A stretch of DNA of 64,000 bases, from positions 1-64,000 of the forward strand of contig NZ_BJKP01000004.1 of assembly GCF_008974145.1 (NCBI RefSeq), in the 5' to 3' direction. A program made the position numbers and the translations under genes. This DNA comes from Microcystis aeruginosa NIES-4325. GTDB taxonomy: Bacteria > Cyanobacteriota > Cyanobacteriia > Cyanobacteriales > Microcystaceae. A model generated the notes under the pieces. The model saw only the letters and a list, made by a program, of their open reading frames with translations. It did no database searches and was not told where the DNA came from. Numbering within the stretch: the first letter of the stretch is position 1; each line of letters begins with the position of its first letter. Below, piece by piece: positions 51,612 through 59,396 of this stretch.

Positions 51612-53942
51612 ATGGTCAAACCGATTATCGCCTTAATTGGCAATCCTAACTGTGGCAAAACTACCCTTTTTAATGCTCTCACAGGGGCCAATCAACGGAC
51701 CGGCAACTGGCCGGGAGTAACAGTCGATCGCAAAGAGGGACAATTTCAAGTTAACGGGGAAGATATCACCCTTGTGGATTTACCCGGAGTCTATTCCCTC
51801 GATGTAGAAGAAGGGGAGACAGGAATGGATGAATTAGTCGCTAGGGACTATCTGCTGTCAGGAGAAGCGGATTTAGTGATTAATATCGTCGATGCTGCCA
51901 ATTTAGAGCGTAATCTCTACCTTACTACCCAAATCATGGAGATGCGTTTACCGATGTTGATTGCCCTGAATATGATGGATGTGGCCAAAACTAGGGGTAT
52001 TGTGGTTAATCCGCAACTCTTAAGCGTTCGCATGGATGCAATTGTCGTGCCGATTAGTGCGGTTAAAGGGGAGGGAATCGGAGAATTAAAGCAAAAAATT
52101 GGGGAATTAGTCAGTAATATTAGCCATACTGCTGCTTATGTCGCTTATCCTGCGGTAATTGAGGAAGCTCTTAACGAGATTGTTGCCTACATTAACGACC
52201 ATAGCAGTAAAAGGATCGTTGAGCCAAGATGGACTGCTTTAAATCTACTGCAATACGAGGATCGCATCGCCCCAGAATTGCGCTCACAGGAACTATTAAG
52301 CATTATCGTCAAGCATAGACGACAAATACACCAAGTTTTAGGGGAAGACCTTGATATTTTAATTGCTGATACTCGTTATGGCTTTATTCAACAAGTTACC
52401 CAGGGAGCCACTCAACGGACTGGACAGATAAATGATACCATGTCCGATCGCCTCGATCGGATTGTTCTCGATCGCTGGTTAGGAATTCCGATATTTTTGG
52501 GCGTAATGTACCTAATGTTCTTGTTTACCATCAATGTTAGTGCTGCCTTTATCGATTTCTTCGATTTAACTGCCCAGACTATCTTTGTCGATGGTTTGTC
52601 CCAAGTTTTACAAAAAATCCATACCCCTGGTTGGCTAATTGCTCTGCTCGCTGATGGGGCGGGGGGAGGTGTGCAAACCGTCGCTACTTTTATCCCCGTA
52701 ATTGGCTTTATGTTCCTCTTTTTGTCAATTTTAGAGGATTCTGGCTATATGGCCCGGGCAGCCTTCGTCATGGACCGATTGATGCGTTTGGTGGGATTGC
52801 CGGGTAAATCCTTTGTCCCCATGCTAGTGGGATTTGGTTGCAGTGTACCGGCAATTATGGCCACCAGAACCCTAGAAAATTCTCGTGATCGTTTAATGAC
52901 GATTATGATGAACCCTTTTATGTCCTGTGGGGCCAGATTACCTGTTTATGCCCTATTTGCGGCGGCTTTTTTCCCCATAGGAGGTCAAAATATCGTTTTT
53001 GGTCTTTATATCTTAGGAATTCTCGCCGCTATTTTGACGGGATTGGTGATGAAAAAAACCCTACTCAAGGGAGAAGTCAGTCACTTTATTATGGAATTGC
53101 CTCCCTATCATCTACCGCGTCTGAAAGGGGTGTTAATTCGTACTTGGGAACGTCTGCAAGCGTTTTTATGGAAAGCTGGACGAATTATCGTTTTAATGGT
53201 GATGATTTTGGGACTACTAAACTCCCTCAGTTTTGATGGTTCTTTTGGTAATCAAGACAGCGAGCGCTCGGTTTTAAGTGCTACCAGTAAAGCTGTAACT
53301 CCTATTTTCTCACCCATGGGACTAGAACCGGAAAATTGGCCGGCAACAGTGGGAATTTTTACGGGAGTTTTTGCCAAAGAAGCGATGGTAGGCACATTAA
53401 ACTCGATTTACAGCCAACTAGCAGGGGAAGATAACCCGAATAAAGGGGCAGCACAGGTAAAATTCGACTTTTGGGGGCAAATTCAGGAAGCTATCGCCAC
53501 TATTCCCGCCAATTTAGCGCAATTACCCAATCAATTACTTGATCCCTTGGGTTTAAATCTTGGTGATTTGCAAGATCAAAAAACGGCTGCCGAGAAGCAA
53601 GAAGTAGATTTAGGAATCTTTGGGGCAATGGCGAAAAGATTTGATGGTCAAGCGGGTGCTTTTGCCTATCTCTTGTTTGTTCTGCTCTATTTCCCCTGTG
53701 TTTCGGCCACATCGGCAGTATATCGCGAAACTAATGCCGGTTGGACTGTTTTTATTGCCCTCTGGACCACAGGAATGGCCTATATTGTTGCCACTTCCTT
53801 CTATCAAATCGCCACTTTTTCTCGACATCCGGGGTTTTCTCTCTTTTGGATAGTCTTGATGGGTTTAACCGTAGTCGGGGTTTTATTCACCTTAAAAAAT
53901 CTCCGTCCCCGAAAAATCAACCGTCCCCTCTCCACTTCCTAA
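51612..53942 (+). CDS. feoB: Ferrous iron transport protein B
   Basis: 776 residues. The N-terminal GTPase domain has G1 GNPNCGKTT (10-18), a THTGNW-like NQRTGNWPGVTVDRK switch, G3 DLPG (about 56-59) and G4 NMMD near 120. The C-terminal part has about eight membrane helices with Gate motifs (GFGCSVPAIMATRTLENSRD, PFMSCGARLPVYAL) and the FTGVFAKEAMVGT segment. FeoB imports Fe2+ across the inner membrane. It lies between feoA and a FeoC-like gene in one operon. Confidence 0.97.
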   Translation: MVKPIIALIGNPNCGKTTLFNALTGANQRTGNWPGVTVDRKEGQFQVNGEDITLVDLPGVYSLDVEEGETGMDELVARDYLLSGEADLVINIVDAANLERNLYLTTQIMEMRLPMLIALNMMDVAKTRGIVVNPQLLSVRMDAIVVPISAVKGEGIGELKQKIGELVSNISHTAAYVAYPAVIEEALNEIVAYINDHSSKRIVEPRWTALNLLQYEDRIAPELRSQELLSIIVKHRRQIHQVLGEDLDILIADTRYGFIQQVTQGATQRTGQINDTMSDRLDRIVLDRWLGIPIFLGVMYLMFLFTINVSAAFIDFFDLTAQTIFVDGLSQVLQKIHTPGWLIALLADGAGGGVQTVATFIPVIGFMFLFLSILEDSGYMARAAFVMDRLMRLVGLPGKSFVPMLVGFGCSVPAIMATRTLENSRDRLMTIMMNPFMSCGARLPVYALFAAAFFPIGGQNIVFGLYILGILAAILTGLVMKKTLLKGEVSHFIMELPPYHLPRLKGVLIRTWERLQAFLWKAGRIIVLMVMILGLLNSLSFDGSFGNQDSERSVLSATSKAVTPIFSPMGLEPENWPATVGIFTGVFAKEAMVGTLNSIYSQLAGEDNPNKGAAQVKFDFWGQIQEAIATIPANLAQLPNQLLDPLGLNLGDLQDQKTAAEKQEVDLGIFGAMAKRFDGQAGAFAYLLFVLLYFPCVSATSAVYRETNAGWTVFIALWTTGMAYIVATSFYQIATFSRHPGFSLFWIVLMGLTVVGVLFTLKNLRPRKINRPLSTS

Positions 53943-53973
53943 CTCCTAAATTTACCTTTCTAGGTTGATAAAG

Positions 53974-54213
53974 ATGATTTTAACCGATATACAGGCTTAT
54001 CTTGCCAAAAATCAGAAAGCATCTCTGGCTGAATTATCCACACACTTTCGGATGTCAGCGGATGCCTTAAGTCCTATGCTCGATCGCTTGCTGAAAAAAG
54101 GGCGAATTCGCCTGATTTCCCTAGAAAAATGCGGAGGATGCAGCCGTTGTTCCCCGGAATCTATGGCTTTTTACGAATGGATTGAGGGCAATTCCACAGG
54201 GACAAACAACTAA
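53974..54213 (+). CDS. feoC: FeoC-like small regulator
   Basis: 79 residues from ATG 53974 (31 bp after feoB; an in-frame TTG lies upstream). The N-terminal winged helix (MILTDIQAYLAKNQKASLAE, LSTHFRMSADALSPMLDRLL) precedes a cysteine cluster C53, C56, C59 (KCGGCSRC). FeoC proteins stabilise FeoB and may sense iron or oxygen through an iron-sulfur cluster. Three cysteines are visible rather than the four of some enterobacterial FeoC proteins. Confidence 0.88.
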   Translation: MILTDIQAYLAKNQKASLAELSTHFRMSADALSPMLDRLLKKGRIRLISLEKCGGCSRCSPESMAFYEWIEGNSTGTNN

Positions 54214-54389
54214 AAGTTCACCACTACAGAAGTGATCTCACCATTAAGATAACTGCTGTATTACCAGTCGCTTTCAACGGAGATAGTTAATTTCTGGCGA
54301 AGAACCAAAGTCACTTAACCGCAGAACCTCAAAGTTGTATAATCTTTAAGAGTTATTAAGCTTTGTATCAGTTTGCCCGGCATCATTTA

Positions 54390-55373
54390 ATGAATATACT
54401 TTTGGTGACATCATCTTTAGGTTTACTCCTAGCGATCGCTATCGTCGTCTATTTTGTTTCCTCTCGCAAGTACCAATCGTCGGACTCGGTGGCCAATTCC
54501 TACGACCAATGGACCCAGGACGGGATTTTAGAATATTATTGGGGCGAACACATCCATTTAGGTCACTACGGTTCCCCACCAGAAAAAAAAGACTTTCTAG
54601 CGGCAAAAGCCGACTTTGTGGCGGAAATGGTCTCTTGGGGAGGTTTGGATAAACTACCCACCGGTGCAACTCTCCTCGATGTCGGTTGTGGTATTGGTGG
54701 CAGCAGTCGCATTCTGGCCCGCGACTACGGATTTGCCGTTACCGGTGTCACCATTAGTCCCAAACAAGTGGCACGGGCCAAAGAACTAACACCCCCAGAT
54801 GTAAATGCTCGCTTTTTGGTCGATGATGCCATGGCCCTTTCTTTTCCCGACGAGAGTTTTGATGTGGTCTGGTCAATCGAAGCCGGTCCCCATATGCCGG
54901 ACAAAGCCGTTTTTGCTCGGGAATTACTGCGAGTTCTTAAGCCGGGGGGAGTCCTGGTGGTAGCGGACTGGAATCAGCGAGATGACCGTCAAAAACCGCT
55001 CAATTTCTGGGAACGTCCCGTAATGCGCCAACTTTTGGATCAGTGGTCTCACCCCGCTTTTGCCAGTATCGAAGGTTTTGCCGAACAGTTGGCGGCCACG
55101 GGATTGGTAGATGGGGAAGTGATGACTGCTGACTGGACAAAAGCCACTCTACCCTCTTGGATTGATACCATTTGGCAGGGGGTGATTCGTCCCCAAGGTT
55201 GGTGGCAATTTGGTCTAACTGGGTTGCTTAAATCCGTCCGAGAAGTGCCGACAATTCTGCTGATGCGTTTGGCCTTTGGCACGGGTTTATGTCGTTTTGG
55301 GATGTTCCGCGCTGTTCGCGCTCAATCCCATCTGCAAGCAAGTCAGCAAGAGTCTCTCACCTCAGTTATCTAG
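54390..55373 (+). CDS. MPBQ/MSBQ-type methyltransferase (plastoquinone/tocopherol)
   Basis: 327 residues from ATG 54390; the frame is open upstream to a TTG. A membrane helix (about 4-25) and the YQSSDSVANSYDQWTQDGIL block are followed by SAM motif I LLDVGCGIGG (95-104) and the WSIEAGPHMPDKAVFARELL block. This strongly resembles Synechocystis 2-methyl-6-phytylbenzoquinone methyltransferase (sll0418) as I remember it. It should methylate quinol rings in plastoquinone and vitamin E synthesis at the membrane. Confidence 0.9.
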   Translation: MNILLVTSSLGLLLAIAIVVYFVSSRKYQSSDSVANSYDQWTQDGILEYYWGEHIHLGHYGSPPEKKDFLAAKADFVAEMVSWGGLDKLPTGATLLDVGCGIGGSSRILARDYGFAVTGVTISPKQVARAKELTPPDVNARFLVDDAMALSFPDESFDVVWSIEAGPHMPDKAVFARELLRVLKPGGVLVVADWNQRDDRQKPLNFWERPVMRQLLDQWSHPAFASIEGFAEQLAATGLVDGEVMTADWTKATLPSWIDTIWQGVIRPQGWWQFGLTGLLKSVREVPTILLMRLAFGTGLCRFGMFRAVRAQSHLQASQQESLTSVI

Positions 55374-55399
55374 CTGGTTATAATTAAATTGAAGATAAA

Positions 55400-55430
55400 T
55401 CCCCCCTTAATCCCCCCTTGATAAGGGGGG
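55400..55430 (+). terminator. C-rich hairpin after the quinone methyltransferase
   Basis: CCCCCCTTAATCCCCCCTTG then ATAAGGGGGG allow two alternative stems; CCCCCCTTG..AAGGGGGG is the best. It follows the methyltransferase stop by about 30 bases. Such CCCCCTT repeats are frequent in cyanobacterial intergenic DNA, so it may be a dispersed repeat acting as terminator. Confidence 0.55.
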
Positions 55431-55496
55431 TGTCTGATAATTTTTAACACCTACCTACTTAAATTAATCTTTAATATTTAATTAATCTCTGAAAGA

Positions 55497-56213
55497 TTAA
55501 TAAGGTACGGTTCTAAACTCCACGCAATTATTACTAGGATTATAGAGAGTGTAAACTGCTTTATTTAATTCTTTACCAACGCTACCAACCCCAATTAAAC
55601 GCTTATCTTGAATCGTCAAAGTTTGACTTGGTTGCCGTTTATCTAAAGTAGTAACAGTGCTGGTTAAATTAGCGGACTGTAAAGAATAATCAAAAACTTT
55701 TCCCGCACGACCACAAAATAGATTATTAACTCCCATCCGTTGCAGTCGATCTAAAATTTGCCATGGGGGAGTATCGGGGGTTAATTCTTCACTAACACTG
55801 ACACTACTGCCATGAATTAATAAACAATCCAACTCGACAAAACCAAAATCGAGATTTCGTAACCATTGCACCGTTTCTAAAGAAACTGCGTCCCAGAGTT
55901 GTTTAGTGCTGTCAATTCCATGTTTATCGATTAATTCCGTCGGTTCTCCTGTTGCTCCTAAACTGTGTAAAATTAGACATTGTTCTTCCCACCATCCCCG
56001 ACAAACCTGCGGATATAAGTTATTTTTAGTGGGATAACGTATTTGTTCTACCAGCATTTCACTATCGGGATTAACACCGATAAAATCTCCTAAAATATAT
56101 AAATTTTCTACAGTAACTGACCGTTGCTGAATATCTTCCAAGACCGCTTGATAGGCTGGTAAATTGCCTTGAATACCGCTTAAAATCGCCCACATAATTT
56201 CTTGATTTATCAC
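55497..56213 (-). CDS. Degenerate metallophosphoesterase-like protein
   Basis: 238 residues, a paralogue of the preceding gene product with the same order of blocks. Nearly all metal-binding motifs are changed: SDIHGN reads SGIQGN, GN(H/Y)D reads GWWEEQC, and GHTH reads GRAGK; only LGDFIG and LLIHGSS look intact. It is probably a non-catalytic binding protein. It begins three bases after the upstream gene's stop, so the two should be made together, under the Zur-like site at 57828. Confidence 0.8.
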   Translation of the reverse strand: MINQEIMWAILSGIQGNLPAYQAVLEDIQQRSVTVENLYILGDFIGVNPDSEMLVEQIRYPTKNNLYPQVCRGWWEEQCLILHSLGATGEPTELIDKHGIDSTKQLWDAVSLETVQWLRNLDFGFVELDCLLIHGSSVSVSEELTPDTPPWQILDRLQRMGVNNLFCGRAGKVFDYSLQSANLTSTVTTLDKRQPSQTLTIQDKRLIGVGSVGKELNKAVYTLYNPSNNCVEFRTVPY

Positions 56214-56216
56214 AAA

Positions 56217-57026
56217 TTAACGTTCGCAAACATGAGTCGGATCATCGGCTTTTTCCGCATATTCTAGACCCTTAGCCAATCGCCAAGCGAAAATAGGAGG
56301 TAAACCCGATTCTAAAATAGCCTGACAGGTTTCCTGATAGTTATAGGCCACTTCTCGCAGTTGTACCGCTGCCGTTTCTCGATCGTAAATCACATAGGTG
56401 GCATTTGGACGACCGTGACGCGGTTCTCCCACCGATCCCACGTTGATGATACGTTTAACCGGTGTGGTAAATTGCCGCGACTGTTCCCCATCGGGTTGAT
56501 AAACTTTTATTTGCAAGCTTCCCGCTTCGAGAGTGCGAATGTAGGGGATATGGGTATGTCCACAGAATAAAACCTCTGTATCTACCGATAAAACCCGTTC
56601 TAAAGCCGTAAAAGCGTCCATTTCGGCTAAAAGGTACTCATGGTTACTTTGGGGACTACCATGAACAAAACAGAGGTGATCTAGCTTAAAAATTTCGGGC
56701 AGTTTTGACAAATAATTACGGTTTTCTGGGGTGATTATTTGATTTGTCCACTCATGAGCTAATCTACCGCGTTTTTCTGCTAAAAGCGACGGATAACTGC
56801 ACTCACAGGCATTTAATCCCTCAACGATATCCTCATCCCAACACCCTTGTACTGTAGTAATCCCCAGTTGACGGATTTTTTCCACCACTTGGTTAGGATG
56901 GGGTCCATACCCAACCAAATCCCCTAAACAGTAGATTTCTTGACAACCCTGTTGGTCTAAATCTTGCAAAACAGCATTAAAAGCGGGCATATTGCCATGA
57001 ATACAGGATAAAACGGCTATTTTCAT
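56217..57026 (-). CDS. Metallophosphoesterase with cysteine-substituted metal site
   Basis: 269 residues of the calcineurin-like fold. The motifs are LSCIHGN (6-12; usual SDIHGN), LGDLVGYGPHP (near 36), VQGCWDED (near 59; usual GNxD), FVHGSPQSN and FCGHTHIP. The first ligand Asp and the Asn are both Cys, while H9, the motif-II Asp and GHTH are kept. It is the middle gene of a three-gene unit (stop and start of neighbours touch or overlap by one base), probably zinc-regulated. Two phosphodiesterase-like paralogues in tandem suggest duplication. Confidence 0.85.
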   Translation of the reverse strand: MKIAVLSCIHGNMPAFNAVLQDLDQQGCQEIYCLGDLVGYGPHPNQVVEKIRQLGITTVQGCWDEDIVEGLNACECSYPSLLAEKRGRLAHEWTNQIITPENRNYLSKLPEIFKLDHLCFVHGSPQSNHEYLLAEMDAFTALERVLSVDTEVLFCGHTHIPYIRTLEAGSLQIKVYQPDGEQSRQFTTPVKRIINVGSVGEPRHGRPNATYVIYDRETAAVQLREVAYNYQETCQAILESGLPPIFAWRLAKGLEYAEKADDPTHVCER

Positions 57027-57805
57027 CAGATTAACTCCATTTCTGGCTCTAAAGATTCTTGAAATTGTTGTTGATAATAAAAAAGTGCCTCATCGGACAG
57101 ACAACAATCACTCAGGGTATCGGCAATTGTCGGTTTATCGAGATTGCGACCGACGATTTCAATCCCACTAAAGCGATTCGGTCTCCCATCGACATTTAAG
57201 GGGAAATTTAAGCTTTGAAAGTCTTTTTCTGGGCATTCATCCATAAATTCCCCATAAATACACTGACCATTGATGATATCGAAGATACTTTTGACCCGCA
57301 GCACTTCCCCATAGGCTCCTTGGGTTAATTCTGTCCAAAAGGTGGTTAAACTGGAAAAATCGAGGACTTCTCCCGTTAAAACGGCTCTATAAATCTGTAT
57401 TTCTCGTTTTTTTAACCATTGATTACCTTTTATGGTTGTTTTGACCGGACTAAAGACAATTTCATTGACGGGTACTTGTCCTTCGGAGATTTCTGCTTCT
57501 GGAGACGTAATCGCTACCCGATGACAATTGAGGGGTTTTAGAAAGCTTTCGAGGGATTGCGTGTCTAAATGCCATGGTACTTCCATATAGATCGTGTTTT
57601 CCATGGATAAACTGCTCAAAAGGTCTTCTTCTTCCCTAGAAACACAGGACAACTGGGGAAACTCACTCTGTAAAGTGAGGCGATCAATGGGAAAAGTTTC
57701 CGTCTGGGGACTAAAATATAGGCTTGGCTGCTTGCTCTGAGCGATTTGTTCGCGAATCCAATGGGTTTTTCCCGCAGCTATACCCCCCGTCACCACGATA
57801 ATCAT
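57026..57805 (-). CDS. Small CobW-like P-loop protein
   Basis: 259 residues. Walker A is TGGIAAGKTHW (7-17). The C-terminal third (QIYRAVLTGEVLDFSSLTTF, GAYGEVLRVKSIFDI, RFSGIEIVGRNLDKPTI) reads like a CobW C-terminal domain. The GCxCC metal-transfer motif of typical CobW/G3E proteins is absent; cysteines occur instead as GQC, DEC and DCC. It is shorter than normal CobW (about 340). It heads an operon with two phosphoesterase-like genes behind a Zur-like palindrome. A zinc-handling role is inferred. Confidence 0.7.
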   Translation of the reverse strand: MIIVVTGGIAAGKTHWIREQIAQSKQPSLYFSPQTETFPIDRLTLQSEFPQLSCVSREEEDLLSSLSMENTIYMEVPWHLDTQSLESFLKPLNCHRVAITSPEAEISEGQVPVNEIVFSPVKTTIKGNQWLKKREIQIYRAVLTGEVLDFSSLTTFWTELTQGAYGEVLRVKSIFDIINGQCIYGEFMDECPEKDFQSLNFPLNVDGRPNRFSGIEIVGRNLDKPTIADTLSDCCLSDEALFYYQQQFQESLEPEMELI

Positions 57806-57827
57806 TCTGCTCCTTCTCTACTGTGGT

Positions 57828-57840
57828 AATGATAATCATT
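57828..57840 (-). promoter_or_regulatory. Zur-box-like operator (13-bp palindrome)
   Basis: AATGATAATCATT lies 23 bp upstream of the CobW-like P-loop gene start. It is the exact reverse complement of the site at 61270-61282 in front of thrS. It matches the TGATAATnATTATCA-type consensus of cyanobacterial Zur boxes. It overlaps the likely promoter, so repression by zinc-loaded Zur is expected. Confidence 0.82.
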
Positions 57841-57935
57841 CTAGCATAAGTTAGATTGGGGCAAGTAATCTTCCTTAACCAATCCTCTAGACTTAGCCAG
57901 GTTATTTTGGGAAAAATTGGCGGTTTCTTGGGATA

Positions 57936-58057
57936 TTAATCATGGTTATGGCTCTTTTCTCTAGGATACCATTGGCTTTGTCCATCGGGTAAATCAACTA
58001 AGGTAATTCCCATCATTTTTAATTGTTCCCTTAATCGATCGCTTTCGGGATAGTTTT
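57936..58057 (-). pseudogene. C-terminal remnant of cysteinyl-tRNA synthetase-like gene
   Basis: Read on the minus strand: NYPESDRLREQLKMMGITLV, then DLPDGQSQWYPRE and a stop at 57936. The ESDRxRxxLxxxGITLxDxPxGxxxW pattern is the end of CysRS. The frame is cut at its 5' side exactly where a hairpin repeat begins (58058), so only about 40 codons remain. Confidence 0.6.
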
Positions 58058-58103
58058 TTCAGCGAGAAAACGGGTTTCTTGAAGAGATCGTTTTCTCGCT
58101 GAA
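58058..58103. repeat. 46-bp hairpin repeat
   Basis: TTCAGCGAGAAAAC (58058-58071) and GTTTTCTCGCTGAA (58090-58103) are perfect 14-bp inverted repeats around GGGTTTCTTGAAGAGATC. It truncates the CysRS-like remnant. It resembles a very small mobile element or palindromic repeat. Confidence 0.75.
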
Positions 58104-58134
58104 TTTATCGCCGCAAAAATAAGGGTTAAATGGC

Positions 58135-58254
58135 ATAAAATCTGTAAATAGACCATTTAATTGATTATTATTCATTCTTAATTCTCCTGACTACTGACTA
58201 CTGGCTACTGACTCCTAACCCTAAAAACGATTTTTGATTTCTGCAAGAGGTCTA
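58135..58254 (-). repeat. Family 2 MITE-like repeat, copy 2
   Basis: The reverse complement matches 41459-41579. It ends at GAGGTCTATTCA, and the last bases run up to the stop codon of the downstream-facing CobW gene at 58256. Confidence 0.75.
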
Positions 58255-58255
58255 T

Positions 58256-59281
58256 TCATAGTTTGTACTTTTGAATTTTTTGCGAACTAGCCAAGCATTC
58301 GTTTAGTTGTGTCAAGATTTCCTCTTTATTTAAATTTCTGCCGATAAAAACTAACTGATTCTTAGGAGATGTATCCCATTCTACCGCTTGCAGATCGTAA
58401 CGAAGACCGCTCAATTGAAAAATATGTTTTAAATCGCTTTGTTGAAACCAGAGAATACCTTTAGCTCGAAAAACATTGATCGGCATTTTTTCCGTGAGAA
58501 AAGGTTCAAATTTATCTAGATTAAATGGTTTATCGCTAACAAAGGAGACAAAATTAAAGTCTTCAGGAGATTGATTATTACTGAAGCTTGGGCGATTTTT
58601 TTGAAAGTCTCTCAACTGGTTTTTATACAATTCTTCTTTAGTTAAACCTATATCTAACAATAAACCCAAAGGAACCTGAACATAACTACTTTTTAGGAGT
58701 CTTATACCCTGTTTTTCTCTACGAATAAACTTTTCTAAATCATCTAATTTTTTGTCACTGACTCGATCTATTTTATTGAGAATTACCACGTCACCATAAC
58801 GAATTTGACTAAGGGCAATATTACTATCAAAATGATCGGCGGTAAAGGTTTCAGAATCCACGAGGGTAATAATAGAATCTAAGCGAGTCAGATATTTTAA
58901 TTCCGTCGCCAAGAAAGTGAGGATAATTGGCAAAGGATCGGCTAATCCTGTGGTTTCAATGATTAGATAGTCTACGGGTATTTCTTTTTCTAAGACCTGA
59001 TAGACTGTCTCAATTAAACTATCATTAATTGTACAACAAATACAGCCATTACTCAATTCTACCATATCTTCATCGATGGAAACGAGCAATTGAGAATCAA
59101 TATTAATATCTCCAAACTCATTGACTAATACGGCAACTTTTAACCCTTCTTTATTGTCAAGAATATGATTTAGTAAGGTAGTTTTTCCACTCCCTAAAAA
59201 ACCAGTAATAATCGTCACAGGCATTCCCGATTTAGGCAAGCAAGGGAGGGAATCGGAGAGAGGAATTATCAAAGAACTCAT
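58256..59281 (-). CDS. CobW/ZNG1-type G3E GTPase
   Basis: 341 residues. Walker A GFLGSGKTT (27-35), the metal-transfer motif GCICC (79-83), Walker B region IIETTGLADP (near 107-116), base-recognition NKID near 170 and a CobW C-terminal domain (PINVFRAKGILWFQ, NQLVFIGRNLNKEEI). G3E proteins insert or deliver metal, with zinc in the COG0523 subgroup. It follows the zinc-type threonyl-tRNA synthetase by about 115 bp and is probably in its transcription unit. The start could also be M20. Confidence 0.92.
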   Translation of the reverse strand: MSSLIIPLSDSLPCLPKSGMPVTIITGFLGSGKTTLLNHILDNKEGLKVAVLVNEFGDINIDSQLLVSIDEDMVELSNGCICCTINDSLIETVYQVLEKEIPVDYLIIETTGLADPLPIILTFLATELKYLTRLDSIITLVDSETFTADHFDSNIALSQIRYGDVVILNKIDRVSDKKLDDLEKFIRREKQGIRLLKSSYVQVPLGLLLDIGLTKEELYKNQLRDFQKNRPSFSNNQSPEDFNFVSFVSDKPFNLDKFEPFLTEKMPINVFRAKGILWFQQSDLKHIFQLSGLRYDLQAVEWDTSPKNQLVFIGRNLNKEEILTQLNECLASSQKIQKYKL

Positions 59282-59396
59282 GGCAGCTAACCCACTTGTA
59301 AGTTAATTAATTGGCAGAAAATAGGCTTTTCTCAACCCTGTTAAATTCTCCTGGATGGGATCGATCTCCACTAATTGATCAGTTTATACAAAAGCT

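Larger units (their letters stand above)
57806..58255. other. Zinc-locus spacer with remnant and repeats
   Basis: Contains the Zur-like site 57828-57840, a C-terminal remnant of a cysteinyl-tRNA synthetase-like gene, a strong hairpin repeat and a family 2 MITE. No intact gene is present. Confidence 0.7.
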
